DNA from: JBFKPQ01 sp041628225
GTDB lineage: Bacteria; Actinomycetota; Acidimicrobiia; Spongiisociales; JAENVV01
Direction of reading: 5' to 3'
Assembly: GCA_041628225.1 (NCBI GenBank)
Contig: JBFKPQ010000005.1
Location: 1-38,863, forward strand
Length of the DNA: 38,863 bases
The notes beneath the pieces were generated by a model that was not told the origin of the DNA, did not search any database, and was given only the letters and a program-made list of their open reading frames with translations. Position 1 is the first letter of the stretch, and every line of letters begins with the position of its first letter. Shown piece by piece: positions 17,163-24,965 of this stretch. Both the position numbers and the translations under genes were made by a program.

Positions 17163-17980
17163 CCGGTGGCCTCGGGGAAGTCCCGGGCGACATCGGATCG
17201 CAGACGTTCCATCAGTCCCCCTAGCGAGACGTCGTCGCCGGGGATGGTCGACGTCGACGCCGCCCACGGCTCTCCGGTCACCTCTGCCAGTTCCGCGGCG
17301 ACCTTGCGGGCGAAGATCTCGGCGCCTTCGGCGGCCGTCTCCGGCAGGATGAACACGAACAGGTCACCCCCATCGTCGGCGACGTGGGCGACCCGGTCGA
17401 CGGTCCGTACGCTCGATTCCAGCAGGGTTCCCAAGCGCTTCATCAGCGCTTCGCGCGTCCGGCGGTCGAGGCGTCCGGACGACCGCTCGAGGGCTACCAC
17501 CGAGAAGATCTTCTCGTAGCGCTGCGCGCGCGATCGTTCGAGGTCGATGGTCTCGATGGCGTACCGGGCGTTGAACAACCCGGTCTCCGAGTCGATGTGG
17601 TCGTAGAGGTCGAGCTTGGTGAGCGAGGCGCGGAGCTGGCCGACCGCCCATCCACCCAAAGTCCCGAACGTCAGATAGCCGAGCGATCGGGTGACGATGA
17701 GGCCCGTGAACGGCTCCATACCGACGATATCGATGAGGGGAAGCCGCAGCGTGACATAGCCGGCGATCGCGGCGAGCGCCGCCACGAGCCCGCCCCGGAA
17801 CCCCCAGTACAGGAACGACACGAACACCGGCAAAAAGAACAGCGTGGCGGCGACTTCGACGGGATCGACCCGCCTGACGAACATGACGAGCGCGATGCCG
17901 GCCAGGATCGCCAACCCCGCCACGAGAAGCAGCGAGCGCGCCCTTTGGTAGTCGATCGTTCGGCCTGCCAGCATCCGCAT
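17159..17980 (-). CDS. Membrane protein with degenerate GGDEF domain
   Basis: A 273-residue protein with about four membrane segments (about 16-118) and a C-terminal GGDEF-type domain (about 125-270). ATG 17980 follows a -10 box by 9 nt. The domain keeps an entry motif DSETGLFNARYAIE (normally DxLTGLxNRR) but the signature is GGDLF (204-208) in DDGGDLFVFILPET: the catalytic-loop Glu of GGDEF is Leu. Established work on diguanylate cyclases shows that this position is needed for activity, so a non-catalytic sensory or scaffold role is inferred. No EAL or HD-GYP domain is present. It diverges from the unknown exported-protein gene across a compact promoter region. Confidence 0.75.
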   Translation of the reverse strand: MRMLAGRTIDYQRARSLLLVAGLAILAGIALVMFVRRVDPVEVAATLFFLPVFVSFLYWGFRGGLVAALAAIAGYVTLRLPLIDIVGMEPFTGLIVTRSLGYLTFGTLGGWAVGQLRASLTKLDLYDHIDSETGLFNARYAIETIDLERSRAQRYEKIFSVVALERSSGRLDRRTREALMKRLGTLLESSVRTVDRVAHVADDGGDLFVFILPETAAEGAEIFARKVAAELAEVTGEPWAASTSTIPGDDVSLGGLMERLRSDVARDFPEATG

Positions 17981-17989
17981 CGCCGCCGC

Positions 17990-17995
17990 ATGGTA
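17990..17995 (-). promoter_or_regulatory. -10 element of the degenerate GGDEF gene, leaderless type
   Basis: Reverse-strand TACCAT is 9 nt before the ATG at 17980, with no Shine-Dalgarno. It also occupies the place expected for the -35 of the divergent gene. Confidence 0.45.
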
Positions 17996-18014
17996 GCGAT
18001 CGCTTCCATCGCTA
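17994..18014. promoter_or_regulatory. Dyad between divergent promoters (possible shared operator)
   Basis: TAGCGAT (17994-18000) and ATCGCTA (18008-18014) are perfect inverted repeats around a 7-nt spacer. They touch the reverse -10 (TACCAT, 17990-17995) and the forward -10 (TAACGT, 18013-18018). A second overlapping palindrome, AGCGATCGCT, occupies 17995-18004. The binding protein is unknown. Confidence 0.35.
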
Positions 18015-18018
18015 ACGT
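18013..18018 (+). promoter_or_regulatory. Candidate -10 element of the 18048-holA operon
   Basis: TAACGT lies 29 nt before the ATG at 18048, leaving a short leader with a weak GAGAGA Shine-Dalgarno. Confidence 0.35.
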
Positions 18019-18047
18019 GTTGGGAACCAGACCCGAGAGACCCGCGC

Positions 18048-18518
18048 ATGCCATCCATCCTTTGGAACCGTCTGGCGCTCGTCGCGCTCATGGCCGTGTT
18101 CCTCATCCCCATGGTGACCTCTTCGCTGCGCGGGCTCACCCACGTCCTGACGTGCCGGGAAGAGGTCGCCCAGCCGTTCACGGTCGTGTTCGAGGACGGC
18201 GAGGCGCTGGTGCTGTCTTCGACCGTGATCACCAACGACCAGACCCACGACACATTGTGTGGTGGTCTCGACGTCGATGTCCAGGCGCGCGCTCTCGAGG
18301 ATCAGCGCGCCGCGTTGACGCTCGTCGTGGCCAACGAATCCGAGCATCCCTGGCACGGAACCGTCAATGTGTCGCTCGGAAGGGGCATGATGGGGGAGCG
18401 GCTCATACCGATTTCGATCGGCCGGGTGGCCGCCGGTTCGACGGAGATGGAGACCGTCGAATTCTCGCTCGGCGACGGCCAGCACGAGTTCAGCGGCTCG
18501 CTGCTCATCGGACCGTGA
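18048..18518 (+). CDS. Unknown single-pass exported protein upstream of holA
   Basis: A 156-residue protein I do not recognise. An N-terminal hydrophobic segment (about 8-24) acts as a signal or anchor with no obvious cleavage site. The rest (about 35-156) is predicted extracytoplasmic and rich in beta-prone residues. Cys36 and Cys71 could form a disulfide. Alternating hydrophobic patterns such as ALTLVVANE and GTVNVSLG suggest a beta-sandwich. The stop overlaps the GTG of holA (GTGA), so it is translationally coupled to a DNA polymerase subunit gene, although nothing in the sequence suggests a replication role. Confidence 0.65.
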   Translation: MPSILWNRLALVALMAVFLIPMVTSSLRGLTHVLTCREEVAQPFTVVFEDGEALVLSSTVITNDQTHDTLCGGLDVDVQARALEDQRAALTLVVANESEHPWHGTVNVSLGRGMMGERLIPISIGRVAAGSTEMETVEFSLGDGQHEFSGSLLIGP

Positions 18519-19498
18519 CGGCCATCGTTCACATCAAGGGTCCATCCGGAGCCGGCCCGGGAGAACGCCAGCTCATGATGGACCGGGCCGCCGGATACCT
18601 CGGCCAGGCCGATCTCACCCAGACCATCCGGGTCGACGTGCCCCAACGCGGTAGCGAAGCCGACGGCGAGGGTACGTTGAGAACCGAATTGGAGGTGCTG
18701 GTCCCCGCGCTCCAATCGGGTTCGCTGTTCGGAGATCGCCAGGGCATCGAAGTCGTCGACGCACAGTGGATCCAAAAGGCGGAAGCCGAGATCGTGGCCG
18801 AGCTGTTGCGTTCCGCCGACCCGGTCGCGGTCTTCGTCGTCTTCGTCACGGCCGGTGCGCTGCCGTCGGCGCTGGCGGCCACGGTGAAGGACCTGGGCGA
18901 AACGGTCACCATCCGGCGCTTCACGCCGAAGTCGGCGCGCGACTGGCTTTCCCAGGAGCTGCGATCCCGCAGGATGCTGCTCCCGAGCGACGCTTCCGAC
19001 GCCCTGTTGCAGCGGTTCGGTACGGACGTGGCGTCGATGGGCCAGGCGCTCGACCAGCTCGAGCTCTCGACGGAGCCGGTGACCCGGCAGGTCATCCTCG
19101 ACCGATTCAAGAACCGACCCGACGAGGGCATGTGGCACTACGTCGACGAGCTCGACGCCGGCAATACCGGGGGAGCGTTGCGGCGACTCGAGGATTTCTT
19201 GACCCACGGCCACCCACTCCAGCTCATCGGTTATCTCGAGGGCGATCTCAAGCGGCGCTCCCTCGTCGCCGCCGCACCCGACATCGTCACCTATGCAGCC
19301 TGGTCTGGGCAGAAGGTCGACGATTGGCGGGTGGAGAAGGCCTGGAGGAACCGGAACAAGACGAGCGCGGCCCAGCTTCGATCGGCTGTGGCGGCGCTCG
19401 CGAAGGCGGACCGATTGTTGAAGTCCGCGCCCGAGGAGACGCACCGCCTCACGATGGAACGACTGACCATCGCCCTCAGCCGCTGGTACGGTCGCTGA
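18515..19498 (+). CDS. holA: DNA polymerase III delta subunit
   Basis: A 327-residue clamp-loader subunit that opens the sliding clamp in the replication complex. It starts at GTG 18515, overlapping the previous stop; an upstream-extended frame back to 17384 is a chance reading. The N-terminal part starts VTAIVHIKGPSG. Middle family signatures are FTPKSARDWLSQELRSR and NRPDEGMWHYVDELD, and the C-terminal helical domain ends with MERLTIALSRWYGR. Length and layout match HolA. Position before rpsT is a well-known bacterial arrangement. Confidence 0.9.
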   Translation: MTAIVHIKGPSGAGPGERQLMMDRAAGYLGQADLTQTIRVDVPQRGSEADGEGTLRTELEVLVPALQSGSLFGDRQGIEVVDAQWIQKAEAEIVAELLRSADPVAVFVVFVTAGALPSALAATVKDLGETVTIRRFTPKSARDWLSQELRSRRMLLPSDASDALLQRFGTDVASMGQALDQLELSTEPVTRQVILDRFKNRPDEGMWHYVDELDAGNTGGALRRLEDFLTHGHPLQLIGYLEGDLKRRSLVAAAPDIVTYAAWSGQKVDDWRVEKAWRNRNKTSAAQLRSAVAALAKADRLLKSAPEETHRLTMERLTIALSRWYGR

Positions 19499-19499
19499 G

Positions 19500-19529
19500 T
19501 TGAGCGGTATCGCCACCGGTTGCTAGAGT
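19500..19529 (+). promoter_or_regulatory. rpsT promoter (-35 TTGAGC, -10 TAGAGT)
   Basis: TTGAGC (19500-19505) and TAGAGT (19524-19529) are separated by 18 nt. The leader to the ATG at 19583 is about 45 nt and carries ACAGGA about ten bases before the start. Unlike many neighbours this gene has a real 5' leader, which would suit autoregulation by S20, but no binding structure is proven. Confidence 0.5.
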
Positions 19530-19582
19530 GCCGGGCGGCGTGTTTCGCGCCGTTTCCTCTTTCGACAGGATTTGAAGCTGCA

Positions 19583-19849
19583 ATGGCGAACATCAAGTCA
19601 CAGATCAAGCGCAATCGCCAGAACGAGAAGCGCAAGTTGGCCAACCGAGCGGTCCGCTCGGAGATGAAGACGCGGATCAAGAACGCCGTCGAGACCGCAG
19701 AGTCCGGCGATCGCGAGGCCGCGTTGGAAGCACTCCGTCTCGCACAGAAGCGCATCGACAAGGCCGTGTCGAAGGGCGTGCTCAAGAAGCAGACCGCGGC
19801 ACGACGCAAGTCGCGTCTCACCAAGCAGGTCGAACAGCTGCTCGGCTGA
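19583..19849 (+). CDS. rpsT: Ribosomal protein S20
   Basis: An 88-residue lysine- and arginine-rich 30S subunit protein that binds 16S rRNA early in assembly. The ATG at 19583 gives MANIKSQIKRNRQNEKRK, the conserved start of S20; a longer in-frame start at 19520 would translate the leader. The remainder is the three-helix bundle (ALRLAQKRIDKAVSKGVL and TAARRKSRLTKQV). It lies between holA and lepA. Confidence 0.97.
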   Translation: MANIKSQIKRNRQNEKRKLANRAVRSEMKTRIKNAVETAESGDREAALEALRLAQKRIDKAVSKGVLKKQTAARRKSRLTKQVEQLLG

Positions 19850-19872
19850 CTTCCCGTTCGGGGGCGACGACG

Positions 19873-21675
19873 ATGTCGCGCATTCGCAATTTCTCGATCA
19901 TCGCCCACATCGACCATGGCAAGTCGACGCTCGCCGACCGTCTCATGGAGCGGACCGGCGCCGTCACCGAACGGGAGATGCGCGACCAGCTGCTCGACTC
20001 GATGGATCTCGAGCGCGAGCGGGGCATCACCATCAAGGCGCAGTCGGTTCGGCTGACGCACCGGGCCGGGGATGGCTCCGACTACACGCTCAACCTCATC
20101 GACACGCCCGGGCACGTCGATTTCTCGTACGAGGTGTCGCGATCGCTGGCGGCCTGCGAAGGCGCCATCCTGCTCGTCGACGCCGCCCAGGGCGTCCAGG
20201 CACAGACACTGGCGAACGCGTATCTGGCCGTCGAAGCCGGCCTGGAGATCATTCCGGTCATCAACAAGATCGACCTGCCGGCCGCCGAGCCGGAGCGGGT
20301 CGCCGACGAGATCGTCGGCATCCTGGGGGGCGATCCGGCCGCCGTCATCCGGGTCTCGGCCAAGACCGGCGAAGGCATCGATGAGCTCCTCGATCGGATC
20401 GTCGCCGACATCCCGCCGCCCACCGGCCGAGCCGACGCTCCGCTGCGAGCGCTGGTCTTCGACTCGTACTTCGACACGTATCGCGGGGTGGTCTGTTCGG
20501 TGCGGGTCGTCGATGGTGCGCTCGTCACCGACGAGCAGCTGCTGTTCATGGCGACGCGGGAACGACATCCCGCCAACGAGCTCGGGGTGATCACACCGCG
20601 GGCGAAGTCCATCGACCGGCTCGGCGTCGGCGAGGTCGGGTTTCTCATCACGGGCGTCAAGGAGATCGATCGCATCCGCGTCGGTGACACCGTGACCACC
20701 GCGCACGACCCGGCCGACGTCCCGTTGCCCGGATATGCCGAACCCAAGCCGATGGTCTTCTCCGGTCTGTTCCCCTCGGACGGTGACGACTTCGAGCGCC
20801 TTCGGGAGGCTCTCGACAAGCTCCAGCTGAACGATGCGTCGCTCGTATGGGAGCCGGAGACGTCACGCGCCCTCGGATTCGGGTTTCGCGTCGGCTTCCT
20901 GGGGTTGCTGCACATGGAGATCGTCCGCGAGCGGCTCGAACGGGAGTACGACCTGGACCTCGTGGCCACCGCGCCGTCCGTCGCCTACCGGGTGACGAGC
21001 ACAGACGGCGAGGTGACGGATATCCGCTCGCCTCAGGACCTCCCCGCTCCTGCCAACATCGAGCAACTCGAAGAGCCTTACGTGCGGGCCATGATCATCA
21101 CGCCCTCCGAGTATGTGGGCGCCGTCATGGAGCTCGCTCAGGCGCGGCGCGGCGAGATGGCGCACATGCAGTACCTCAGCCCGGAGCGGGTCGAGCTGAT
21201 CTATCAGATTCCGCTCGCCGAGGTCGTCTTCGACTTCTTCGACACGCTGAAGTCTCGGACGAGGGGCTATGCGTCACTCGACTACGAACCATCGGACTAC
21301 CGGGTTTCCGATCTCGTCAGGGTCGACATCCTGCTGGCCGGCCAGTCGGTCGATGCCTTCTCGACGATCACGCATCGAGACAAGGCCTATACGTATGGCA
21401 AGGCGATGGTCGAACGCTTGCGGGAGCTCATCCCCAGGCAGTTGTTCGACGTTCCGATCCAGGCCGCCATCGGTTCCAGGATCATCTCGCGCGAGACGGT
21501 GAAAGCCCGCCGGAAGGACGTGCTCGCCAAGTGCTACGGGGGCGACATCAGCCGCAAACGCAAACTGCTCGAGCGCCAGAAGGAAGGCAAGCGCCGCATG
21601 AAGATGGTCGGATCGGTCGAGGTGCCGCAGGAGGCGTTCATCGCGGCGCTGCGCGTCGACGGCGACGACCGGTGA
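19873..21675 (+). CDS. lepA: Translation elongation factor 4 (LepA)
   Basis: A 600-residue ribosome-dependent GTPase implicated in back-translocation or initiation. The G1 loop is AHIDHGKST (11-19) and G3 is DTPGHVDF, followed by SYEVSRSL; the G4 motif is NKIDLP. The family-specific C-terminal domain is present, with LAKCYGGDISRKRKLLERQK (about 552-571) before the tail. The length is typical. It begins 23 bp after rpsT, and its TGA overlaps the GTG of hemW (GTGA), so lepA and hemW are coupled. Confidence 0.97.
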   Translation: MSRIRNFSIIAHIDHGKSTLADRLMERTGAVTEREMRDQLLDSMDLERERGITIKAQSVRLTHRAGDGSDYTLNLIDTPGHVDFSYEVSRSLAACEGAILLVDAAQGVQAQTLANAYLAVEAGLEIIPVINKIDLPAAEPERVADEIVGILGGDPAAVIRVSAKTGEGIDELLDRIVADIPPPTGRADAPLRALVFDSYFDTYRGVVCSVRVVDGALVTDEQLLFMATRERHPANELGVITPRAKSIDRLGVGEVGFLITGVKEIDRIRVGDTVTTAHDPADVPLPGYAEPKPMVFSGLFPSDGDDFERLREALDKLQLNDASLVWEPETSRALGFGFRVGFLGLLHMEIVRERLEREYDLDLVATAPSVAYRVTSTDGEVTDIRSPQDLPAPANIEQLEEPYVRAMIITPSEYVGAVMELAQARRGEMAHMQYLSPERVELIYQIPLAEVVFDFFDTLKSRTRGYASLDYEPSDYRVSDLVRVDILLAGQSVDAFSTITHRDKAYTYGKAMVERLRELIPRQLFDVPIQAAIGSRIISRETVKARRKDVLAKCYGGDISRKRKLLERQKEGKRRMKMVGSVEVPQEAFIAALRVDGDDR

Positions 21676-22823
21676 CGCGTCCCGACGCCGTCGCCCTCGC
21701 CGAGGCGGCGGCGACGTGGCGCGGGGCGTACGTGCACATCCCGTTCTGTGCGCGCCTGTGCCCCTATTGCGACTTCGCCGTGGTGCCCGGACAACTCGAT
21801 CAGATGGACCGCTATATCGAAGCGGTCGTCCGGGAAGTCGGCATGGAACCGGAGTGGGCGCCGCTCGACACCGTCTTCTTCGGAGGTGGGACGCCGAGCC
21901 GGGTACCCGCCGATCGGCTGGCGCGGGTGTGCGACGCCCTCAGCAACCGCTTCGGGTTCGCCTCGGACGTCGAGGTCACGATCGAGGCCAACCCGGAAGA
22001 CGTCGACGCGGCCTATGCCCGCCAGGTGGCTGCGGCCGGGATCGCCCGCGTGTCGCTCGGAGCGCAGTCGTTCGACGATGGTGTTCTCGCGGCGTTGGGC
22101 CGTGTTCACCGCGCCGTTGACACCGTTCGCGCGGTCGATGCGTTGCGTTCGGCCGGTATCGCGTCGATCTCGATCGACCTCATCTTCGGCCATCCGGTCG
22201 AGACCGCGGCCGTCTGGTCGGCGACGCTCGACGAGGCGGTCGCCGCCGGTGTCGACCACGTCTCCACGTACGCGCTCACGGTCGAACGGGGGACCGAGCT
22301 GAGCCGGCAGATCGCCGACGGGGCGCCGGCACCCGATGAAGACACGCAGGCCGACCGGTGGTCGCTCGCCGATGCGCGCCTCGCACAGGCCGGCTTCATT
22401 CGATACGAAGTGTCGAATCGGGCAAAGGTCGGTCACGTCAGCCGGCACAATCTGGCGACGTGGGGTCGGGCCGAATACGTCGCGTTCGGTCTGGGTGCGC
22501 ACGGGTTTCGAGCGGGCGTCCGCCGGCGAAACGTCCGCCGCCTCGACGCCTACCTCGAGGCGATCGAAGCCAACCGGCGTCCGGAGGCCGGTCGAGAGAC
22601 GGTGGCGGGATGGCAGGCGGAGTGCGAGCGCGTCATGCTCGGCCTCCGCCGGGCCGCCGGGGTGCGGGCCGGCCGGGCCGGAACGGCGCTGCTCGCCTCC
22701 GACGAGGGCAGGAGGCTCACCGGCGCCGGTGTCCTGGTCCGGCGGGGCGACCGCCTCGTCGTCGAGCGACCCCTGCTGACCGACGCGGCGGTCCGGGCCG
22801 TTCTCTGGCTGCCCGAGTCTTAG
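21672..22823 (+). CDS. hemW: HemW-like radical SAM protein
   Basis: A 383-residue radical SAM protein of the HemW family, related to oxygen-independent coproporphyrinogen III oxidase but thought to act as a haem chaperone. It starts at GTG 21672, overlapping the lepA stop; an extended frame from 20847 is a shadow of lepA. The cluster motif is CARLCPYCDF, Cys26-x3-Cys30-x2-Cys33, preceded by YVHIPF. Other signatures are FFGGGTPSRVP, SLGAQSFDDGVLAALGR and SRHNLATWGRAEYVAFGLGAH (split across 2 typical boxes). True HemN has a second conserved cysteine pattern missing here, so HemW is preferred. Its stop codon lies inside the left arm of the CIRCE-like operator. Confidence 0.92.
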   Translation: MTRPDAVALAEAAATWRGAYVHIPFCARLCPYCDFAVVPGQLDQMDRYIEAVVREVGMEPEWAPLDTVFFGGGTPSRVPADRLARVCDALSNRFGFASDVEVTIEANPEDVDAAYARQVAAAGIARVSLGAQSFDDGVLAALGRVHRAVDTVRAVDALRSAGIASISIDLIFGHPVETAAVWSATLDEAVAAGVDHVSTYALTVERGTELSRQIADGAPAPDEDTQADRWSLADARLAQAGFIRYEVSNRAKVGHVSRHNLATWGRAEYVAFGLGAHGFRAGVRRRNVRRLDAYLEAIEANRRPEAGRETVAGWQAECERVMLGLRRAAGVRAGRAGTALLASDEGRRLTGAGVLVRRGDRLVVERPLLTDAAVRAVLWLPES

Positions 22824-22846
22824 CAGTCAGGAGAGGTGACTGCTAA
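22820..22846 (+). promoter_or_regulatory. CIRCE-like HrcA operator with a symmetric base change
   Basis: TTAGCAGTC (22820-22828), nine bases, then GACTGCTAA (22838-22846). The classic CIRCE element is TTAGCACTC-N9-GAGTGCTAA, so arm length, spacing and all but one position per arm match, and the single difference (C to G) is mirrored in the other arm, keeping dyad symmetry. The stem extends one more base pair inward (TTAGCAGTCA / TGACTGCTAA). The right arm overlaps the hrcA -10 (TAACCT, 22844-22849), the expected place for repression. It also contains the hemW stop codon. Confidence 0.85.
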
Positions 22847-22849
22847 CCT
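22844..22849 (+). promoter_or_regulatory. -10 element of hrcA, leaderless type
   Basis: TAACCT is 6 nt before the ATG at 22856, with no Shine-Dalgarno in between; the CIRCE-like right arm overlaps its first three bases. Confidence 0.55.
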
Positions 22850-22855
22850 GATGGC

Positions 22856-23857
22856 ATGTTGGACGATCGAAAGTCCATCGTTCTCGGCGTGCTCATCGAG
22901 GAGTACATCCGGCACGGCGAGCCGGTCAGCTCGTCGGCCGTGCTCGAACGGTCGGGTCTCGGCGTCTCGTCGGCAACGATCCGCAACGATCTCGCCGCCC
23001 TCGAACGCGACGGATTCGTCTCACAACCGCACACCTCGGCGGGTCGGATACCGACCTCCAAGGGCTATCGCCACTACGTCGATCACGTCGAGCCGGCTCG
23101 GCTGCGTGCCGCCACCCGCGTCCGGATCCAGGACTTCTTCTCGACGGTCCATGTCGAACTCGGGCGACTGCTGAAAGCGACCTCCGATCTGGTCGCCGAC
23201 GTCGCACACTACCCGGCCGTCGTGCTCGGCCCTGGCCTCGCCGGCGACAGGATTCGCGGCTGTCACGTCGTCCAGATGGGCGAGCGATCGGCGCTCGTGG
23301 TGCTCGTCACCGACCGCGGCAATGTCTCCCAGGAGTTGGTGGCGCTTCCCGACGTGGCCGGACCCGAGGACGTGGCCGCCGCCGAGCGAGCGCTGGTCGA
23401 CCTGCTCGTCGAGCATTCGGTGACCGAGGCGGCCGGGAAACTGCCGGCCGTCCTCGAGGAGATCTCTGGGCCCGTGGCAACCGTGTTGGAGGCTGCGTTC
23501 GAAGCGGCCCTCCGGACCACCGAGTCGACCCGGTCGTTGTATGTGGGCGGGACGTCGCAGATGGCCGGCGTCTGGGAAGACCTCGGCGCCGTCCACCGCG
23601 TGCTCGAGGTACTCGAGCGCGAAGCGATGCTGCTGTCGGTGCTGGCCTCGGCGGAGCCGGGCACCCTGATCCGGATCGGCGAGGAGCTGCCTCCCGGCTG
23701 GGGCGGTGACCTGGCCGTGGTCTCGTCCAGCTACGACGTCGGCGGCGAGCCGGCCGGCACCATCGGTGTCCTCGGCCCGATGCGGATGGATTACCGGCGA
23801 ACGGTCAAGATCGTCGAGGAAGTCCGTGACGGCTTGGCGGACCGGCTCGGGTCTTGA
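22856..23857 (+). CDS. hrcA: Heat-inducible transcription repressor HrcA
   Basis: A 333-residue repressor that binds CIRCE operators and is kept active by GroEL, releasing class I heat-shock genes on stress. The N-terminal winged helix has the conserved block SSATIRNDLAALERDGFVSQ then PHTSAGRIPTSKGYRHYVD (about 39-76). The central GAF-like and C-terminal domains follow. It is likely autoregulated through the CIRCE-like site over its own promoter. dnaJ follows 22 bp downstream and has its own -10 box, so dnaJ may be transcribed both with hrcA and alone. Confidence 0.96.
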   Translation: MLDDRKSIVLGVLIEEYIRHGEPVSSSAVLERSGLGVSSATIRNDLAALERDGFVSQPHTSAGRIPTSKGYRHYVDHVEPARLRAATRVRIQDFFSTVHVELGRLLKATSDLVADVAHYPAVVLGPGLAGDRIRGCHVVQMGERSALVVLVTDRGNVSQELVALPDVAGPEDVAAAERALVDLLVEHSVTEAAGKLPAVLEEISGPVATVLEAAFEAALRTTESTRSLYVGGTSQMAGVWEDLGAVHRVLEVLEREAMLLSVLASAEPGTLIRIGEELPPGWGGDLAVVSSSYDVGGEPAGTIGVLGPMRMDYRRTVKIVEEVRDGLADRLGS

Positions 23858-23864
23858 CGGCCCC

Positions 23865-23870
23865 TAAGCT
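23865..23870 (+). promoter_or_regulatory. -10 element of dnaJ, leaderless type
   Basis: TAAGCT is 9 nt before the ATG at 23880, with no Shine-Dalgarno. No CIRCE-like dyad overlaps it. Confidence 0.45.
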
Positions 23871-23879
23871 GTCGCAGCC

Positions 23880-24965
23880 ATGAGGAAGGACTATTACGCC
23901 GCGCTGGGCGTCACCGCAGACGCCACTCCCGAGGAGCTGAAGAAGGCCTTCCGGAAGCTGGCGCGCGAAACCCACCCGGACGCCAATCCCGATGACCCGA
24001 CCGCGGAGGCTCGGTTCCGCGAGGTCGCCGAGGCGTACGAGGTGCTGTCGGATGCCGACAAGCGTCGTGCCTACGATCGCGGCGACACGTTCGACTTCGG
24101 CGACCTCCTCGGCGGGTTTGGCATCGAAGATCTGCTGCGGAGTGTGTTCGGCGACGGCGGGCTGTTCGGTGCGGCGACCCGCGCCGCATCGCGCGGGCGT
24201 GGTCACGACGTGCTCGTCCCGGTCTCCATCTCGCTCGAGGAGGCGGCGTTCGGAACCACCAGCGAAGTGCAGTACCGGGGGTCGGTGACCTGCCCGTCGT
24301 GTGCCGGGACCGGCGCAGCCGCCGGGACGCGCCCGATCGCCTGTCCCCAGTGCGAAGGCATGGGGTCGGTGCGAGCCGCCCGGCGCACGGTGCTGGGCAC
24401 GATGATGTCGGTCGTGCCATGTGAGCGCTGTCAGGGGCGCGGCCAGATCGTCGAGAACCCGTGTTTCGACTGCCACGGCGACGGTACGACGACAGACGAT
24501 CGAACGGTCCTCGTCGAGGTGCCGGCCGGCGTGGCCGATGGCACCCGTTTGAGATTATCCGGACAGGGCGAGGCTTCGGGCCTCGGAGGAGCGGCCGGCG
24601 ACCTGTATGTCGAGCTCCGCGTCGAGTCCGATGATCGCTTCGAGCGCGCCGGTGACGATCTCGTCCACCGACTCACGGTGGGAGTGGCCCAAGCGGCCCT
24701 CGGGGTCAAGGTGTCCGTCCCGACCATCGACGGTGACGAATTGGAGGTCGAGATCGAACCGGGCACGCAACCCGGCTCGGTGTTCTCGTTCCCCAACCGC
24801 GGCATGGCGCGGCTCGGTCGGCGCGGTCGCGGCCGGATGCTCGTCGAAGTGAATGTCGCCATCCCGGACTCGCTGTCCCAGCAGGCGGAAGACGCGTTAC
24901 GCGCCTACGCGTCGGCGACTGGCGAAGAGGTTCGCGCTCCCCGCCGGTGGCGGCGAGCCAAGTAA
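23880..24965 (+). CDS. dnaJ: Chaperone protein DnaJ (type I Hsp40)
   Basis: A 361-residue DnaK co-chaperone. The J domain (about 4-68) has the HPD tripeptide at 32-34, and a short Gly/Phe-rich stretch (about 70-100) follows, with FDFGDLLGGFGIEDLL. The zinc-binding region (138 to about 202) has all four CxxCxGxG repeats: CPSCAGTG, CPQCEGMG, CERCQGRG and CFDCHGDG, starting at Cys138 and ending with Cys195/Cys198. The C-terminal substrate-binding domains complete the type I layout. The stop at 24963 is immediately followed by an rsmE remnant. Confidence 0.96.
   Translation: MRKDYYAALGVTADATPEELKKAFRKLARETHPDANPDDPTAEARFREVAEAYEVLSDADKRRAYDRGDTFDFGDLLGGFGIEDLLRSVFGDGGLFGAATRAASRGRGHDVLVPVSISLEEAAFGTTSEVQYRGSVTCPSCAGTGAAAGTRPIACPQCEGMGSVRAARRTVLGTMMSVVPCERCQGRGQIVENPCFDCHGDGTTTDDRTVLVEVPAGVADGTRLRLSGQGEASGLGGAAGDLYVELRVESDDRFERAGDDLVHRLTVGVAQAALGVKVSVPTIDGDELEVEIEPGTQPGSVFSFPNRGMARLGRRGRGRMLVEVNVAIPDSLSQQAEDALRAYASATGEEVRAPRRWRRAK

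Noticed and set aside
17384..18514. Long N-terminal extension of the holA frame
   Set aside because: It covers the antisense of the GGDEF gene and the out-of-frame 18048 gene; the GTG at 18515 gives the normal holA length.
20847..21671. Long N-terminal extension of the hemW frame
   Set aside because: It is a frame-shifted shadow of lepA; the GTG at 21672 overlapping the lepA stop gives the normal HemW start.
23854..23859. TTGACG as -35 element for dnaJ
   Set aside because: It lies only 5 nt from the -10 TAAGCT and is part of the hrcA stop region, so spacing is impossible.
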